Source of the DNA: Gnetum montanum
Taxonomy: Eukaryota; Streptophyta; Gnetopsida; Gnetales; Gnetaceae
Assembly: GCA_015680685.1 (NCBI GenBank)
Contig: MNCI01028261.1
Span: 129,085 to 193,084 of the forward strand
Length of the DNA stretch: 64,000 nucleotides
Direction: 5' to 3'
Positions within the stretch are counted from its first letter, which is position 1, and each line of letters starts with the position of its first letter. Positions 23,149-35,458 of this stretch are shown here, one piece after another. The translations under genes were made by a program, and so were the position numbers. Below the pieces are notes generated by a model. The model did no database searches. It saw only the letters and a list, made by a program, of their open reading frames with translations, and was not told the origin of the DNA.

Positions 23149-23520
23149 TGATGAGCAATGAGTATTTCCTACACCCAACCATACGAATCACAAGTGTTCA
23201 CATGCAATCTGGTTGAATTACATGAACCTTAGTTCCTAAGTTTGCCCATAGTCTTAAACTAAGAAGCAAAGGATTGTATGCTTGTTGTCTTCCTAACTCA
23301 CACTTGTGTTTTTAGTATGTATGGTTAAATGTGAGTTAAGATTTATGATGTTTCTTTTTATTTGTATTTTTATATGATTTTTATCATAATTGCTAGATGA
23401 GTAAATGAAGATTTAATAATTAACTATTTAACTACTTAGCTAATCTAGTGACTAAATATCCTAATGTAAGTAGTTGTTCCCACTTACCGTACACATCCCA
23501 AACTCATGTCAACACTACTA
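23149..23520 (-). repeat. Partial LTR (R/U5 end) of B'
   Basis: Read plus, it begins TGATGAGCAATGAG and continues CACCCAACCATACGAATC, the reversed U5 end shared with the LTRs at 34151, 37514 and 63350. The U3 part, with its TATA box, is absent; ORF2 sequence is joined directly to mid-LTR. Confidence 0.8.
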
Positions 23521-23632
23521 GTGGACATTAGTGGAAGTGGAGGTGTCCACTATTGGAACACTAGTGGAAGTGAAGGTTCCTATGATGATGAAGGTCCTTC
23601 ACTTGGTTTTGACACTAGTGGAAGTGGAGGTG
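23516..23632. repeat. AGTGGAAGTGGAGG repeats coding a Pro/Ser-rich ORF2 tail
   Basis: Four imperfect copies of ACTAGTGGAAGTGGAGG. On the minus strand they encode PPLPLV-type repeats at the C-terminal end of the B' ORF2, a tail not seen in C-E. Confidence 0.7.
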
Positions 23633-26414
23633 GCTAAGGCTAAACTACTATTTCTTCTACTTCTAGCAGAAGTTTGAAAGTATCCACTAATGCTTTCATT
23701 TTCTCCTCTTTGCCATGTGGGTCATAGGTAGTCCATGCAACTTCACCAATGTGGGCTAGAATAGGAATGTTCCACAATTACTACATCAAAGGGAATAATT
23801 CCTTCATGTTGACAAGCCATTCTACAAATTGTTTGTGTTTGACATCAAACGTATTTACCGATTTTTGTAGTTCATGGTAGTCTTTTATCCTTCTAACTAG
23901 GTTCTCAATGATAGATTGTTAATCAGTGAATCTGCTCTTGAGAACTTGAAGCTTGGCACTGGCTATTTCCAATTGCTCCTTGGTCTCCTTATGATGCTTG
24001 AATTTTACCTTATATAAGAGGTAGGAACTAGCCACTTGTTTCTCCAATTTTGTCCTTGGTCTTCTTGGTATCAGCATAGCCAAGGTTGCATAGTAGAGGT
24101 TGGCAAGCTCCATGTATGCTATCATCTCTTCGATCTACAACTCCTTTAAGTGATTTCTACCTTATTATATGCATTCAGTCCATTGAAGATGGGCTCCACA
24201 TGTTGCCTCTTTAGTGGAGTTGCTAGAGGGCCTTGTTCATCTTTGTCTTTGCCACTTAGATCTTCTTCTCATTAATCTCCTTAAGGAGTCTAACCTAGTC
24301 CCTATAATGATTCTTTACTTGTTTGAATTTTAGGGCCTCATTTTTCTAGTTGGCTACCTTAATGGTTATTTTTTGACAAAGCACACCGACTTCCTCTATT
24401 AAAAGATTTTTGTTCTCTACTATCAAACTCCTTAAATCAAAGTTAACCTTGGTTGGTTGCTTCTACTATTGGTAAAGGAATTTGATGATCTAGTCCTTTT
24501 TTTACTCAAAATTTCATAGGTGATGATTATTTTTGGTTAAGATCAAGTTCTCCTTGCAAACCTATGACAGGTTCTTATTGGTGTTGAAGGCCATGGCCTT
24601 CGACAAGAAAGCATCAAAGATGGCTACTTCCTTTACATTCTTAGCCTCTTGTAATTGATGTTGAAGTTGTTAAAAAGCTTTATCCCTTATGAGTTTTGGG
24701 CTAAGAATAACAAGGTTAGAGAGATAGGCCTGAAACTCTGCAATTTTAGCTGCCAATCATTGATTTTCAATGGTGGTTGCCTTTAGTTGGATGTTGCAAA
24801 TTAGGAGTTTATCCTTTGTCTCAAGTAGCTCCAACTAGGTAGCAGTGATTTCATTTGGAAGATTAAAGATCTTTGGAAGTAGTTACCTAGCTCCCACTAG
24901 TTGTTCCAATACTTCTTTGTGTTGGGCATTGGTTAGTTGATTACTCCCTAATCTTGTAAACATCTAGATATCCACCATTATAGCAATGTTTGGCATGGTC
25001 ACTGTAGGATCTTTTAGGGCTTCAACTACCTTGTTGATCATCACCTCTGCCACTATCTCTTGTCCTCAATGTTGCATCACTAGAACATTTTCCCCCTAAC
25101 CTTCCTTTAATTGGATCAAAAAAGTTGTAGCATTCCCTAAAATCTTGGGGAATGTTTATCCAAGGATGGATATTGTAACTTCTTAACACTTAGATTTGTC
25201 CTTGTGAATGCTTGGTCTCTTTATGTTGAGAACAGCAAGGTGGTTTTTTGGTCTAGCCAACTAATGGTCCTTGTGAACTCATTAAGATGACTTAACACTA
25301 GATGGTAAACTGATGGTTCCCCACCAATTTTTGAGCCTTGTTTCTATTGCAGTTATTGCTCATGGAGTTTTAAGAGCCTTTCTACAACTACCAACACTTC
25401 TGGTGTGATCTTTGCTGCTATAAGTGGTGGTGGTGATGGTGGCCTCTTCTCTTCTTGTACCTTAGCTACTACCTTATCCTTCATCATCTTTTGTCATGAT
25501 GCGACAAAAGCATAATGAACCATGTTATTAACATAGCATGCTATGCCTCCCCTCTTGCATAGTTTTTGGATTAGACATGGAATGAGGAGCACCTTCCTTC
25601 CATTCTCATTCTCCTTGAAATGCTTCTCTATTTTTAGATAGGTTAGTTGGGAAAGATTAATAGGGAAATTTTTACTTAGAATAGTACATGCGCAAGCTAA
25701 GAAGGTAGCTACCTTGCTTGGCCTCATTGTTGGATTCAGGTGCTAAGCTATAATCTTGAAGTATCCTTATTTTTCTTTGGTGAGTGCACTGTACCAGTAA
25801 TGGTCCACCCCATAGCAGTGATGGATCCATTTATTTTTGGCTTTGGTGTCCACTTGGATTGAAATCTTTGCTAATTTTTCTCTAATGTCAAGCAAATCGA
25901 GGACCTCTATGATGGTCTCAACTAAGTAGGAGATGGTGATGTCCTTGATTTTTAATGATGCATCTCCTTGTTGATTCTTCTAGAATAAGTAAGTCTTTCC
26001 CATGTACCATTCTCCATTGTTGGAGAGAATGGGCCATATGGGAGACCTCTACAATTGAATGTGGACATCTTCAAATGCCAACTCCAAGAAAGGTCCAAAG
26101 TTTAGCTCTTGGAGAATGGAAGTCTGAACCTTCTTAGTTCAAATTTTCTCTAAGTAGGACTTTATGAGGATGAATTCAAGATTAGGCCTTGGCCTAGAAG
26201 CTTCATCCTACCTAGACTAGTTAATCTCTGTAGTGGAAATCTATTGGATAGATTCCACTTTAAGCTCCTCCTGAAGAGATCCCATCACATATGTTGCTTC
26301 AACTACTTGTTCTTGGGGCTACTATGATTTTTGTTATTGGTCCCTTTCTCCTTGTGATTTCTTTTCCCTGGTCTAGGAAGGCCCTCCTACTTGTCATCCT
26401 CTCTTTCCTACCAT
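23531..26414 (-). pseudogene. ORF2 of B' (divergent copy)
   Basis: The start ATG (26414) directly follows TTTGTGATCACAG, the same acceptor-plus-ATG arrangement as in C, D and E. Shared protein features with those copies include LNFGPFLE, RSPIWPIL, EWYMGKTYLF and IEVLDLL near the N-terminal third. LLIPCLIQKLCKRGGI follows (25570; C has LPFPCLHRKLCRRAGI), and the coiled-coil part has YMELANLYYATLAMLIPRRP (24110; C has YMELANLRYANLAML). The end contains GEVAWTTYDPHGKEEKM, matching GTLAWTT-DPRTKEEKL. There are many stops. Conservation of these blocks despite nucleotide divergence argues that the protein was once under selection. Confidence 0.75.
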
Positions 26415-27325
26415 CTGTGATCACAAATGTAACCTAGGATTAGCTTTTTACTTTATAACCCTTAGTTATTTTATACCTTTCTTACTAGGTCAAGCTATAG
26501 TGAGGCTTATTTGTGATCTTAGTAGGGAATATTATTTTAATTATTAGCTACCAAAGTTTGTTTACAAGGTTAACTCACTTAGGATTAGTAATTTAATATT
26601 GTTTTAATGGATAAGCCTTTGGGGAGTTAGAAAAATTTCAAAAAAATTTTTGGAAGAAATTGAATGCTTATGGTCCCCATGACATAAAGCTCACCTCTAG
26701 TAGGTAGAAGATCTAAGAATAAGGTGAATTGAATGAATGATGTAAGATTTATGGTACTTGGAAGCTAGCTTGTGCTTTGAAAAATGTAAAAACTCCTCTA
26801 GTGTTTGGAAGCAAATGATGGAAAATTGGCTAAGTATTATGGCAATTTATAGAGTTTTTATGCTACGTTGATGAATCCCATTGCATCGATGGGGATGTGT
26901 CGACATAGCTATTTAAGTTAATTTTTCACATTAGAAAATTGAGGAATTTAGGACGAGTTTGGGAATGAAATGAGAGCCCAATGAAAGCTAGAAAAGCATA
27001 GAAATATGGAAAAAACATGGAAGAAGATGTCAAGTTCGTTGGGAGATGAGTTCAATTGGATTTGAATAAAGAAGTAATGCCAATAGATAATAAAAACTAG
27101 ATGTTTAAAAGATGAAGTGATAATAATGATCATGAAAATGACCAAGGGATAGGAGGTTTAACATAGAAAGATCAAGGGGTACACAAGTGGGTCCTTCCCA
27201 AAGTATGCTCATGCCATTAATTCTCTTACATGCTCTCATTCCAAGGAGTTTGTAGGCACTAAGGATGATTAATGATCTTTAGAAGTTAAAAATCAAATTC
27301 ATGCGAGTAATCATTAGAGGATTAT
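26415..27325 (-). other. Intron/leader region upstream of the B' ORF2
   Basis: On the minus strand it ends in the acceptor before ATG 26414. A TATAAAT sequence lies near 26855 with ATCGAT-type palindromes just upstream, in the place where C and E have TATA boxes below GATATC arrays. No coding sequence is visible. Confidence 0.35.
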
Positions 27326-28226
27326 TGATGAATCATGTTTTTCATAAGCTTCAATATCAGAGTGATCGTGATATTAGGTACATGACATCATAGCCTAAGA
27401 TGTGATATCAGGCATGTGATATCACAGGATTACTCCTAAGCCTATAAATACAACCCTTGGACACATGATTTGGGGGTAGTTTTCGAAGTAAAGTAGCAAA
27501 ACTCTTGCAATTTGTTCGTTTGAGAGTTAGAATATTTTCCAAGTGCCCAAAGTAGGAGGTCTAAGTGTGATCGTACCTATATTTAAGCATTGATGTACTT
27601 GAGCACACCATTGTGTTGGCAATAAAGACGAGCTCTTTGATTCATCCTTGCAACACTTGAGACTTTCTTTCTTTATGCATTTATATATCATGATTTCGTG
27701 CAGTTTACATTAATGTTATTCATTTAGTAATTAATTTTTATTAATTANATTTACATTAATGTTATTCATTTAGTAATTAATTTTTATTAATTAAGAAACT
27801 AATTAAAATACACAAGCATGACCCCTTCGAACATACGTGTGACACTTGGTAGCTTAGAAATGATTAGCGTTTGACAACCCAGCAGTGTTTACACGAAGTT
27901 TAGGATGTGTCTAGGAAGTGGGGATAGTTACTTGTGTTAGGATATATTAGAAAATAGTTTACTTAGCACATAATTACTCTCACTTTTATTCTTGTTTTAG
28001 GTGATCAATTGATAACACACAAAATAATAAAAATCTTACACATCAGTCTCACTTAACCATACACTTGCATTTCACAAGTGAGACCCGAAAGACAATGACT
28101 GAACAACACGAACTCACCATTTAGCTCTAGTGTACTTGGTAATTAAAGTCTATGAAATTTGACTGGATCACATGTGAACACCTATTATTCATATGGTTGG
28201 ACATAGGGATACCTCGTTGCTCATCA
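27326..28226 (+). repeat. 5' LTR of element B
   Basis: It begins TGATGAATCATG and ends CTCATCA, followed at once by the primer site. The TATA box is at 27443-27450, with GTGATATCA-type palindromes at 27365-27430 just upstream. An undetermined base (N) at 27748 sits between two copies of a 44-bp AT-rich unit (27704-27747 and 27750-27793), which looks like an assembly join rather than biology. Confidence 0.9.
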
Positions 28227-28245
28227 TTGACGCTATTGCTAGGGA
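28227..28245 (+). other. Primer-binding site of element B
   Basis: TTGACGCTATTGCTAGGGA directly follows the LTR. Counterparts are TTAGCGTCATTGCCAAGGA (C), TTGGCACCATTGCTGAGGA (D) and, on the minus strand, TTGGCACCATTGCTAGGGA (E). The implied ancestral TTGGCRCCATTGCTRGGGA resembles the TGGCGCC-GTTGCC type of Athila-group elements. Confidence 0.8.
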
Positions 28246-28392
28246 CTTTGGTTCTACGTGCACTATCTAAACTTAGTGAAACTTAGTAACCTTGTTGTTC
28301 AAGCCTTACAAGATGAATCTTATAAAATAAAATTATTATTTCAATTGAATTAAATATTAACTACACATTACATAGGGATTCGTTAACATAAA

Positions 28393-30860
28393 ATGTCTTC
28401 TTCTCATAGGAGTCTATCTCTGCCCAAGGTAGACTAGGTGCCTCAACAATACTAGGTGGTATATGCTTATCTCGATGAGTATGTACCAAACTTCACCTTC
28501 ATCTTACATCAAGGTGAAATGCTATGGTGGCATGACATGGAAGGCAACATTATGTTTCCACCAGATCAATCTATTCCAGCTATGTTCCAGCTAATGCTTG
28601 CACAACATGAACTTCAACATCTTCACGAGGAGTATGAGATGTGAGATCCCGATTCAAGGGATTATCATCTCATTGAAGCACAAAAGTTAAGGGATCATTA
28701 GCTGGAGCACCAACATGAGCTTCTGAAGGGTAAGGGGTCAAATACTTTTCCACCTCTACTTGGCCCATTGGATGGAGGCGAACACTTCTTTGGGGACTTT
28801 TTCTTTGGTGATACTTCTCTCTTTGACTTTGGTCAAGGGGCCCTCAATTAGAACATGCAATCCAAAATTCATAATCTAGGTTCTGGTTAGAATGGATCCA
28901 ATGACAAAAATGGATCTAGAGGAGCAAGTCATGATAAGCGGACAAATGGAGGTCATGATTGTGATCGTGGTCACGATCATTGAAGAAAGGGCACAATGCA
29001 AGTTCTCCTTCCTCTTCCCCTTCATTTTCTTCTTCTTCTTCATCTAACTCAGATCATGGCTGTAGAGGGCATGACCATGATGGAGGTGACCAACGGGACC
29101 AAAACAATAGAAGGGTCCATTAGGATAGTCATGATTGAAGGCATGGGCAATCCAAGAAGATCCACTACCATGAAAGAAGGGTTAGTAGAGAACATTGTAG
29201 GCACAATCACTATGGCCTTGATGAACCTCTAATTGCACTCAGAGCATGTTAAACATTACAAAGGCCATGAGGATTTCAACAAGGCACATAAATGATAGTA
29301 GAATAAAGAGGCTAGACATGAACAACATCCCTTAGTTTGAGGGAGGCTATGATGCTAATATGAAAAATTATCTCCAAGCCTTCTAGGATGCATGTGCCTT
29401 GCAAAATATTGAGAACGATTGGTAGAAGTTGAAATTATTCCCAAGGACACTCATTAAGGAAGAAAAAAATTGGTATCGGTCCTTGAAGCCAGAATTAATC
29501 CAATGGTGGAGTACAATGTTAGAATTATTCAATGACATATCAAATGTACCCCCAAGTATCTAATCTGAGAAAGTAGATCCAAGGGTGAAAATAAGGAAAC
29601 CATGAGCCTATTGGCCGATACTACTCTCTATTACATAAGTGTCCTGGCCATGAATACTGTCAACTAAATAAAATCTGTCATATCATAGATAGGTTGTGGT
29701 CTAAAATAAGAAAAACCCTTGGCGTCTATGCCCAAGGGAGATTGATAGCGTTAAGTGCTCATTAGATCTAAAAGTTGATTGAGTAGGTAGCCAAAGAGGA
29801 GGGAGATTTGAGAAAGTGTAGAGGAATACAACATGGATCCTTCTATTCGCAAAAGGGGGATTCGATTTTGTGACAGTGAGGATGAGTTAACTAGAGATGA
29901 GGGGGCTAATCAAAAAACCTTACCACTCAAAAAATTGCAATCCGAAATCATAACTAAGGTTGATTAATTATGGGACTTTATGGAAAATAAGTTTCAAGCT
30001 ACCTTAAAAATTGCTGAAGAGTCCAAGAAGAAAAGTGATGAGCATGAGTGTCAGAGACGTAAGAAAGCTAAACGTGCCATATCCAAGGGTAAGGGTAAAA
30101 TGGCTATGATAGAGATAGTTGCGGATAGTGACTCAGATGATGATGGCAGATGTGACATATGCTAGCATGAACATCCCAAGGGATGCTATCCAATTATGTC
30201 ACACTTCTAGAAATCCAGGGTGTGTGCCTTACATCCACGACTTGCACAAAGGTAAACACCAAAAAGATTACCTTATCCACAAGGAAACTCTCAATAGTTC
30301 CACCAACCATAGTAGTACTATCCAAGTGGAACTCCCCCACAACTCTATGAATTGTACTAGCAGTGGTAGCAACCACAATCATGGTCATTGGCACCTCCAA
30401 GATAGTAGTACCCCTACCGACAACATGATCCTTATGGTTATTATGTTCAACAACCTTCATCTCCACGGGACTCCTCTAGTCATGTTGCTGCTTACCAACC
30501 TCACCACTACCCTCTTGAAGCATACCAACCACCATATTTAAGGAGGAATGCCATCTACTATCTTCATGCTCCTCCTATTCTTGCACCTACTCCTCCACCT
30601 CCTACATAGCTACCACTTGCTCCATCCATGCAGGGTGAATTGCCTGCCCAACCATAGTAAAAAAATGCTATGAGAGTAGTTAATTTGCAACTAGTTAACC
30701 AACCAAGTGGGTTGGAATCATGATCAAAGAAAAGACCCTTCTTCTAACCTCGTAGTCCACCAAAACTCTTAGACACATCAATGGTTGGTAGCCTTGCTCC
30801 TCCACCTTCCTCTTCCTCACCTTTATCCAAGTCCCCTTCAAATAAAAATCCCTCTTGAAT
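28393..30860 (+). pseudogene. gag of element B
   Basis: One frame from ATG 28393 continues into the protease, with many stops. The N-terminal part is Asp/Glu/His-rich. The conserved Gag core (about 29315-29560) reads EGGYDANMKNYLQAF, then KLKLFPRTLIKEEKNWYRSL, then STMLELFND, and aligns with GGYDLYPHQHLQAFYDAYTW and TMVEVFNEKYQTYAR of element C. A zinc-knuckle-like CDIC-(stop)-HEHPKG lies at about 30150-30180, as in C-E. A Pro/Tyr/His-rich tail follows. Shared Gag and LTR ends place B in the same family as C-E. Confidence 0.8.
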
Positions 30861-31560
30861 CCACACTGTAATGTTAACCCATGCTATATCTGATTGGATT
30901 CAAGCCAATAACTTACCCAAGAAGTTAGTTGATCCTGAGAGTCCCTTGGTATATTTGCAAATTGCTAGGAATGAGCCTTGTAAAGCTCTTCTTGACTTTG
31001 GTTTTGGTGTTAATCTGATCTTCCATGAGATGTACGCTATGTAAAACTTTCCTCACTTGAAGAAGAGCAACATCAGGCTAGAGTTGGTAGACCAGTCTCA
31101 CTATTCCATTGGGACTAGTAGAGGAAATTGTGACCACTATTTGTGGATGGTCATATCCTACTGACTTCCTAGTAATAATGGTGGAGAACTGTAAGGGGGA
31201 CTTCCCAATTATTATAGGCAAGGCATGGTTAAGCATTGTTGATGCAAAAATGGACATTAGAGATCTTTCCTTAGAAATATCTAAAGAAAATGAATTTGGA
31301 AAGATTGAGAATAAGAGGGTTCCATGTATCACATATAACAATTCAAGGTTTCATTATGTGTAGAAGCTATGTTCAGTAAAGTGAACATCTATCTCTACAT
31401 GCAAGCATTGTGCATTAGAAGCTAAAGTCCCAAGATGTCTGTATGTGGCAACCACAAAACAAGAAGGCACCCAGTGGTTGATAGCTAATTCTAATAGTAG
31501 TACATTGTGCTTGGAACCTACTAAGGGCCTAACATGTGAATACGTTGCAAATATGGATGA
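30861..31560 (+). pseudogene. Protease of element B
   Basis: LLDFGFGVNLI at 30989 occupies the place of the family LLDSGASVNLI, so the catalytic Asp remains but the S/T-G-A part is changed. After a frameshift near 31100 the C-terminal hallmark IIIGKAWLS appears at 31205, equivalent to IILGRPWL. The protease is fused in frame to gag upstream. Confidence 0.8.
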
Positions 31561-31879
31561 ACTCGAGCAAGTTCATCACTAGCTCTCTAAGGAAGCAAAT
31601 GATGAGATCAATTAGGAAGAGTTGGAGATTCTTAACAATTTCAAATAAGAAACCCTTGAATTAAAGACATTACCGACCAAAATGAAGTATGTGTTCTTGA
31701 AAAATGAAAGACTAGTCATTATTAATGCTAAGCCTGCTATAGGACAAAAGAAGATGTTGATGAAAGTTGTGGAAAAATGGTTAGTAGCCTTTGCTTGGTT
31801 ATATTCCAAGCTCACTAGAATAGATCCAAGAATATGCTAGCACTAGATATACATTGACCCCATTGTTGAGCCAAAATGA

Positions 31880-33110
31880 TAGCGGTAGCAGCATTTCAAT
31901 TTCAAATTAAAGTAGATTATTAAAGAGGATATTAAGAAACTCCTCAAGGTGGGATTCATCTACCCTATTTCAGATAGTGAGTGGGTTAGTCCACTCATGA
32001 TCGTGCCCAAGAAAGAAGGAAAATGGAAGGTGTGCATTGACTTCCGGTTGCTTAACATGGCAGCTTTCAAAGATCATTTTTCATTGCCTTTTGTCAACCA
32101 AGTGTTGGACACCATTTCTAGGCATAACTATTACATCTTTTTGAAAAGTTATAGTGGCTATAACCAATTTTGGATCATATTAGAGGACTAGGTGAAGATG
32201 ACAATCACAAGTCCTTGGGGGACTTTTGCTTGTCATCAGATGCCATTCAGTCTATGTAATGCCCCAACCACATTCCAATGATTAGTCCTTAGCATTTTTA
32301 AATAATAACTTGGTAGTGGGGTAGAAGTCATCATGGATGACTTTTCTACCTATGGAGCTATGTTCAAGCAAGCCCTGAACCATCTTGAGCAAGTGTTGAG
32401 GAGATGTGTTGAAACAAACCTCTAGCTCAATTGGTAAAATAGCCATCTTATAGTCTAGGAAGGCATAGTCTTGGGGCACTGTATCTCAAAAGTAGGAATT
32501 CAAGTGGACCCTGAAAAAATAAGGGTCATCCAAGGAATAACCCATCAACCAGAAATAGTTAAATAAGTGTGGTCATTCCTTGGTCATATTGGCTACTATC
32601 GGCACTTCATCAAGAATTTTTCCAAAATTGCCAAGTCATTGGTTGAATTAACAAAGAAAGATGCATCATTTATTTGGATCCCTACATGTGAAATAACATT
32701 TCAAAAACTAAAGTAAAAGCTTGTTGAAACCCCAATTCTACAAGCACGTGATTGGTCTAGGCCATTTCATGTGATGATTGATGCATCAAATTATGCTTTG
32801 GGGGTAGTGCTTACATAGCTGGATGATAAAAAATGTCTATATTACATTCACTATGCAAGCTGAAGTATTGTAGGTGCATAGCTAAATTACACCACTATAG
32901 AAAAAGAGTTGATAGCAGTGGTGTTGCCTTAGAAAAGTTCAGGCATTGTGTGATTGGTTATAAAGTGTTCGTGCACACAGATCATAGCGATATCCAGTTT
33001 CTAATGAATAAACCAAAGGTGAGCCTCCCATGTCACATGGTGGCTTGTGATTTTGCAAGAGTTCAATCTTATAATGGTATATCGAAAGGGTGTGAAAAAT
33101 GTGGTTGCTA
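31880..33110 (+). pseudogene. Reverse transcriptase and RNase H of element B
   Basis: RT motifs in order: WVSPLMIVPKKEGKWKVCID, FRLLNMAAFKDHFSLPF, SYSGYNQF, SPWGTFACHQMPFSLCNAP and the catalytic EVIMDDFSTYG (32327-32355), then GIQVDPEKI and FLGHIGYYRHFI. RNase H starts at FHVMIDASNYALGVVLT (32770) and includes YTTIEKELIAVV. Stops and at least one frameshift after 32830 break it. The M-D-D-F box and following sequence are typical of the Athila group. Confidence 0.9.
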
Positions 33111-33299
33111 ATCACTTATCATGGCTAAGATGGGACAACAAGGAGAAAGAAAGGCCCTTATCTGATCAGTTTCATAATGAATCTCTTCTTACAGGGGTTA
33201 TTAATGCATAACTGCCTAATGAACCAAGATGGTATGATACCATTCTCACTTATCTGCTCAAGAAAGAATTATCACAAGGTTTGGACACTCAGAAGAAAC

Positions 33300-34150
33300 A
33301 ACAGTTTCTTCACTAAGTTAAGCATTTCATGGAAATCAATGGGAATCTTTACAAAGTATGTTTTGATGACCTGGTACGTTGGTGTGTCCCTGACAAAAAT
33401 CAACTGTGAATTCTCCAAGATGCTCATGAAGGTCCTTGTGGAGGCCATTATGCTGGGAGACACATGACCATAAAGATCCTCATGGTAAGATATTACTAGC
33501 CAACAATCTTTAGGGATGCACACCAATTCGTCCATGCTTGTGATCGTTGTCCAAGGAATGGTGGAATGACAGCTTGAATGGAGGGGCCATAGTAATGGAT
33601 TCAACCTCTCAAGCCATTCGATATTTGGGGCATTGACTTTATGGATCCCATTGCACATTTGTCAAATGGAAAGACATATATAATAGTCATGGTTGACTAT
33701 TGCACTAAGTGGGAAGAAGCAACAATCGTCACTGACTATACATCCACAATTGCTACTCGATTTGTACAATAGAATATCATAAATAGGTTTGGTGTGCCTC
33801 ATGTGTTAATTTCTAATAATGGAATTTATTTCTTAGGTGCAAATTTCTAAAAACTTATGCAGCACGTGGGGGTTGAGCACAAACTCACAACACCTTATCA
33901 CCTTCAAGCCAATGGTCAAGCTGAAGTCACTAATCAGGAGATTACAAAAATTTTAACATGTACTATTAGCAAATACTGAAGGGACTAGAGCACCAAATTA
34001 AATGATGCCCTTTGGGCCTATCACTCCACATGGAATCTCCCCATAGGTTATTCTTCCTATGAGCTCATGTAGGGAAAACTACCAACATTGTCGATCCAAT
34101 CCGAGCTCTGTACACTCTCTACAGCCTATGACCTTGACATGGATCTAAGC
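33300..34150 (+). pseudogene. Integrase of element B, main part
   Basis: MEINGNLYKVCFDDL leads to the zinc domain with H and H in DAHEGPCGGHYAGRHM and Cys pair in HACDRC. The catalytic core has WGIDFMDPI (D), then VLISNNGIYF, where the second catalytic Asp is Asn, then YHLQANGQAEVTNQE (E). The frame ends at 34150, where a solo LTR is inserted, and resumes at 35044. Confidence 0.9.
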
Positions 34151-35038
34151 TAATGAGTGGCAGGTATCCCTACACTCAACCATACGAATACGAGCATCGC
34201 ACACACGATCTAGTCGAACTCCATAGACTAAATGCCTACACGCCGCAAGGAACACTTAGGGTTAATTAATCGTTGTCTTCCCAGGCTTGCTTGTATGTGT
34301 CATGGTGTATGGTTAAGCAAGTCTGAGGTATATGATTTTTTTGGTATTTTATGTTTTCTCCTATGCTAAGAGGAAAGGGTGAAGAAACTAACTAACTCTA
34401 ACTAATGCACTAAGTTCCTAGTGTCAGCATCCATTCCCACTTGCTGTACACACCCTAAACTATGCAACTGTGGCTACCAAACGCTAATCGTTACTGGGAT
34501 CACCACACGTAACGCACGTGCTCGAAGCGGTCGTACTGAGGCACTTAACTAACCTAAGTGTGATAAGCATCTGTTCCTTGGCTAGCCATACACATCCTTG
34601 AATGCTCATAACCAAGTTGTACTTATCCCACATTCTAGGAGTTGAGGGTGAGAAAGCCTAATCGCGATGAGTAGCTGATTCCTTGATTAGCCGTACACAT
34701 TCATCAATGCTCGTAATCAAGTCATACTCATGCCGCACTAACAACAGGTAATAAATGATAGGTAAGAAATAACATGTAATAAAACCTATCCATGCACTAC
34801 AAGGTTTATCCACAAAGCTCATCTTTATTGCCGTACACAACTTACATTCAGGTACAAAGTTGCTCAAATAAAGATCCGTTCACTTGGGGACTCCTACTGT
34901 GGGCACATGGAAATTAATCTATCTCTGGGGTGATCAATCCGCCAGAGCTTCACTACTTTAAGCCTATGATATGGAATAAGGGGAGTGCCGCCTCTTATTT
35001 ATAGATATGGCGGCGGAACACGATATCGCGTCCCATCA
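34151..35038 (-). repeat. Solo LTR inserted in the integrase of B
   Basis: 888 bases, minus orientation, from TGATGGGACGCGATATCG (reading down from 35038) to the U5 end at 34151. The TATA box is at 34996-35003 on the minus strand. Flanking five-base duplications are TAAGC (34146-34150) and TAAGT (35039-35043), one C/T difference. With the LTR and one duplication removed in thought, the integrase frame simply continues across the site, which confirms both edges. It is the result of LTR-LTR recombination of a later C/E-type insertion. Confidence 0.9.
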
Positions 35039-35043
35039 TAAGT

Positions 35044-35345
35044 CTAGCATAAAAGGAAAGATTGATGAACCTCAACTTGCTAGATAAAAATCGTTTAATA
35101 GCCCTATCATCCAATGAAGTGCATAAGACATTCAACAAGAAACGCCATGACCTCAAAATAAGGAAAGTCAAGTTTCAACTAGGAGACAAGGTTCTCTATT
35201 AGAATCCTACACACGTACCTTAATGAACCAAATTTCAAACATTGTGGAAAGGACCTTACATTATTAATGAGACTTTTCCATTTGGGGCCATGATTATTTA
35301 TAAACTTGATATCCTAGACAAGAAATAATTAGTAAAAATTCAACA
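35044..35345 (+). pseudogene. Integrase C-terminal part of element B
   Basis: The frame continues after the solo LTR with KERLMNLNL, then NEVHKTFNKKRHDLKIRKVK and FQLGDKVL, typical of the basic C-terminal domain that binds DNA. KGPYIINETFPFGAMIIYKL follows. Single stops remain, for example at about 35059. The polyprotein ends near 35345. Confidence 0.8.
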
Positions 35346-35440
35346 ACTAAAATCTTTTCATGAGCCCAAGCCAACCAACTCAACAAACAACTCGCCAGAT
35401 GGACAACCACGCTCAATCTTTTGGATCTCCCCTTTTCAAC

Positions 35441-35458
35441 TTAGTCATGGGGGAGATG
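35441..35458 (+). promoter_or_regulatory. Central polypurine-tract-like motif in B
   Basis: TTAGTCATGGGGGAGATGG resembles the terminal tract TAGTTGTGGGGGTA before the right LTR. The same motif occurs at 55200-55217 (D) and 59526-59541 (E, minus), and in a worn form at about 45618-45635 (C). Some retroelements use a second internal tract; function here is inferred. Confidence 0.45.

Larger units (their letters stand above)
23149..27325 (-). mobile_element. Copy B': truncated inverted Athila-like element with divergent ORF2
   Basis: On the minus strand it contains spacer sequence with a degraded form of the conserved ACCCACTTG motif (27181-27205), the splice acceptor and ATG of ORF2 (26414), ORF2 itself, and then the U5 end of an LTR (23520-23149). 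U3, gag and the left LTR are missing. The left LTR of element B begins at 27326, head to head. Protein-level similarity to ORF2 of C-E is clear while nucleotide similarity is low, so this is an older subfamily. Confidence 0.8.

Noticed and set aside
28996-29232. 78-codon frame in the gag region of B
   Set aside because: It is in another frame than gag and is made of CTTCTTCTT and ATGAT-type low-complexity sequence.
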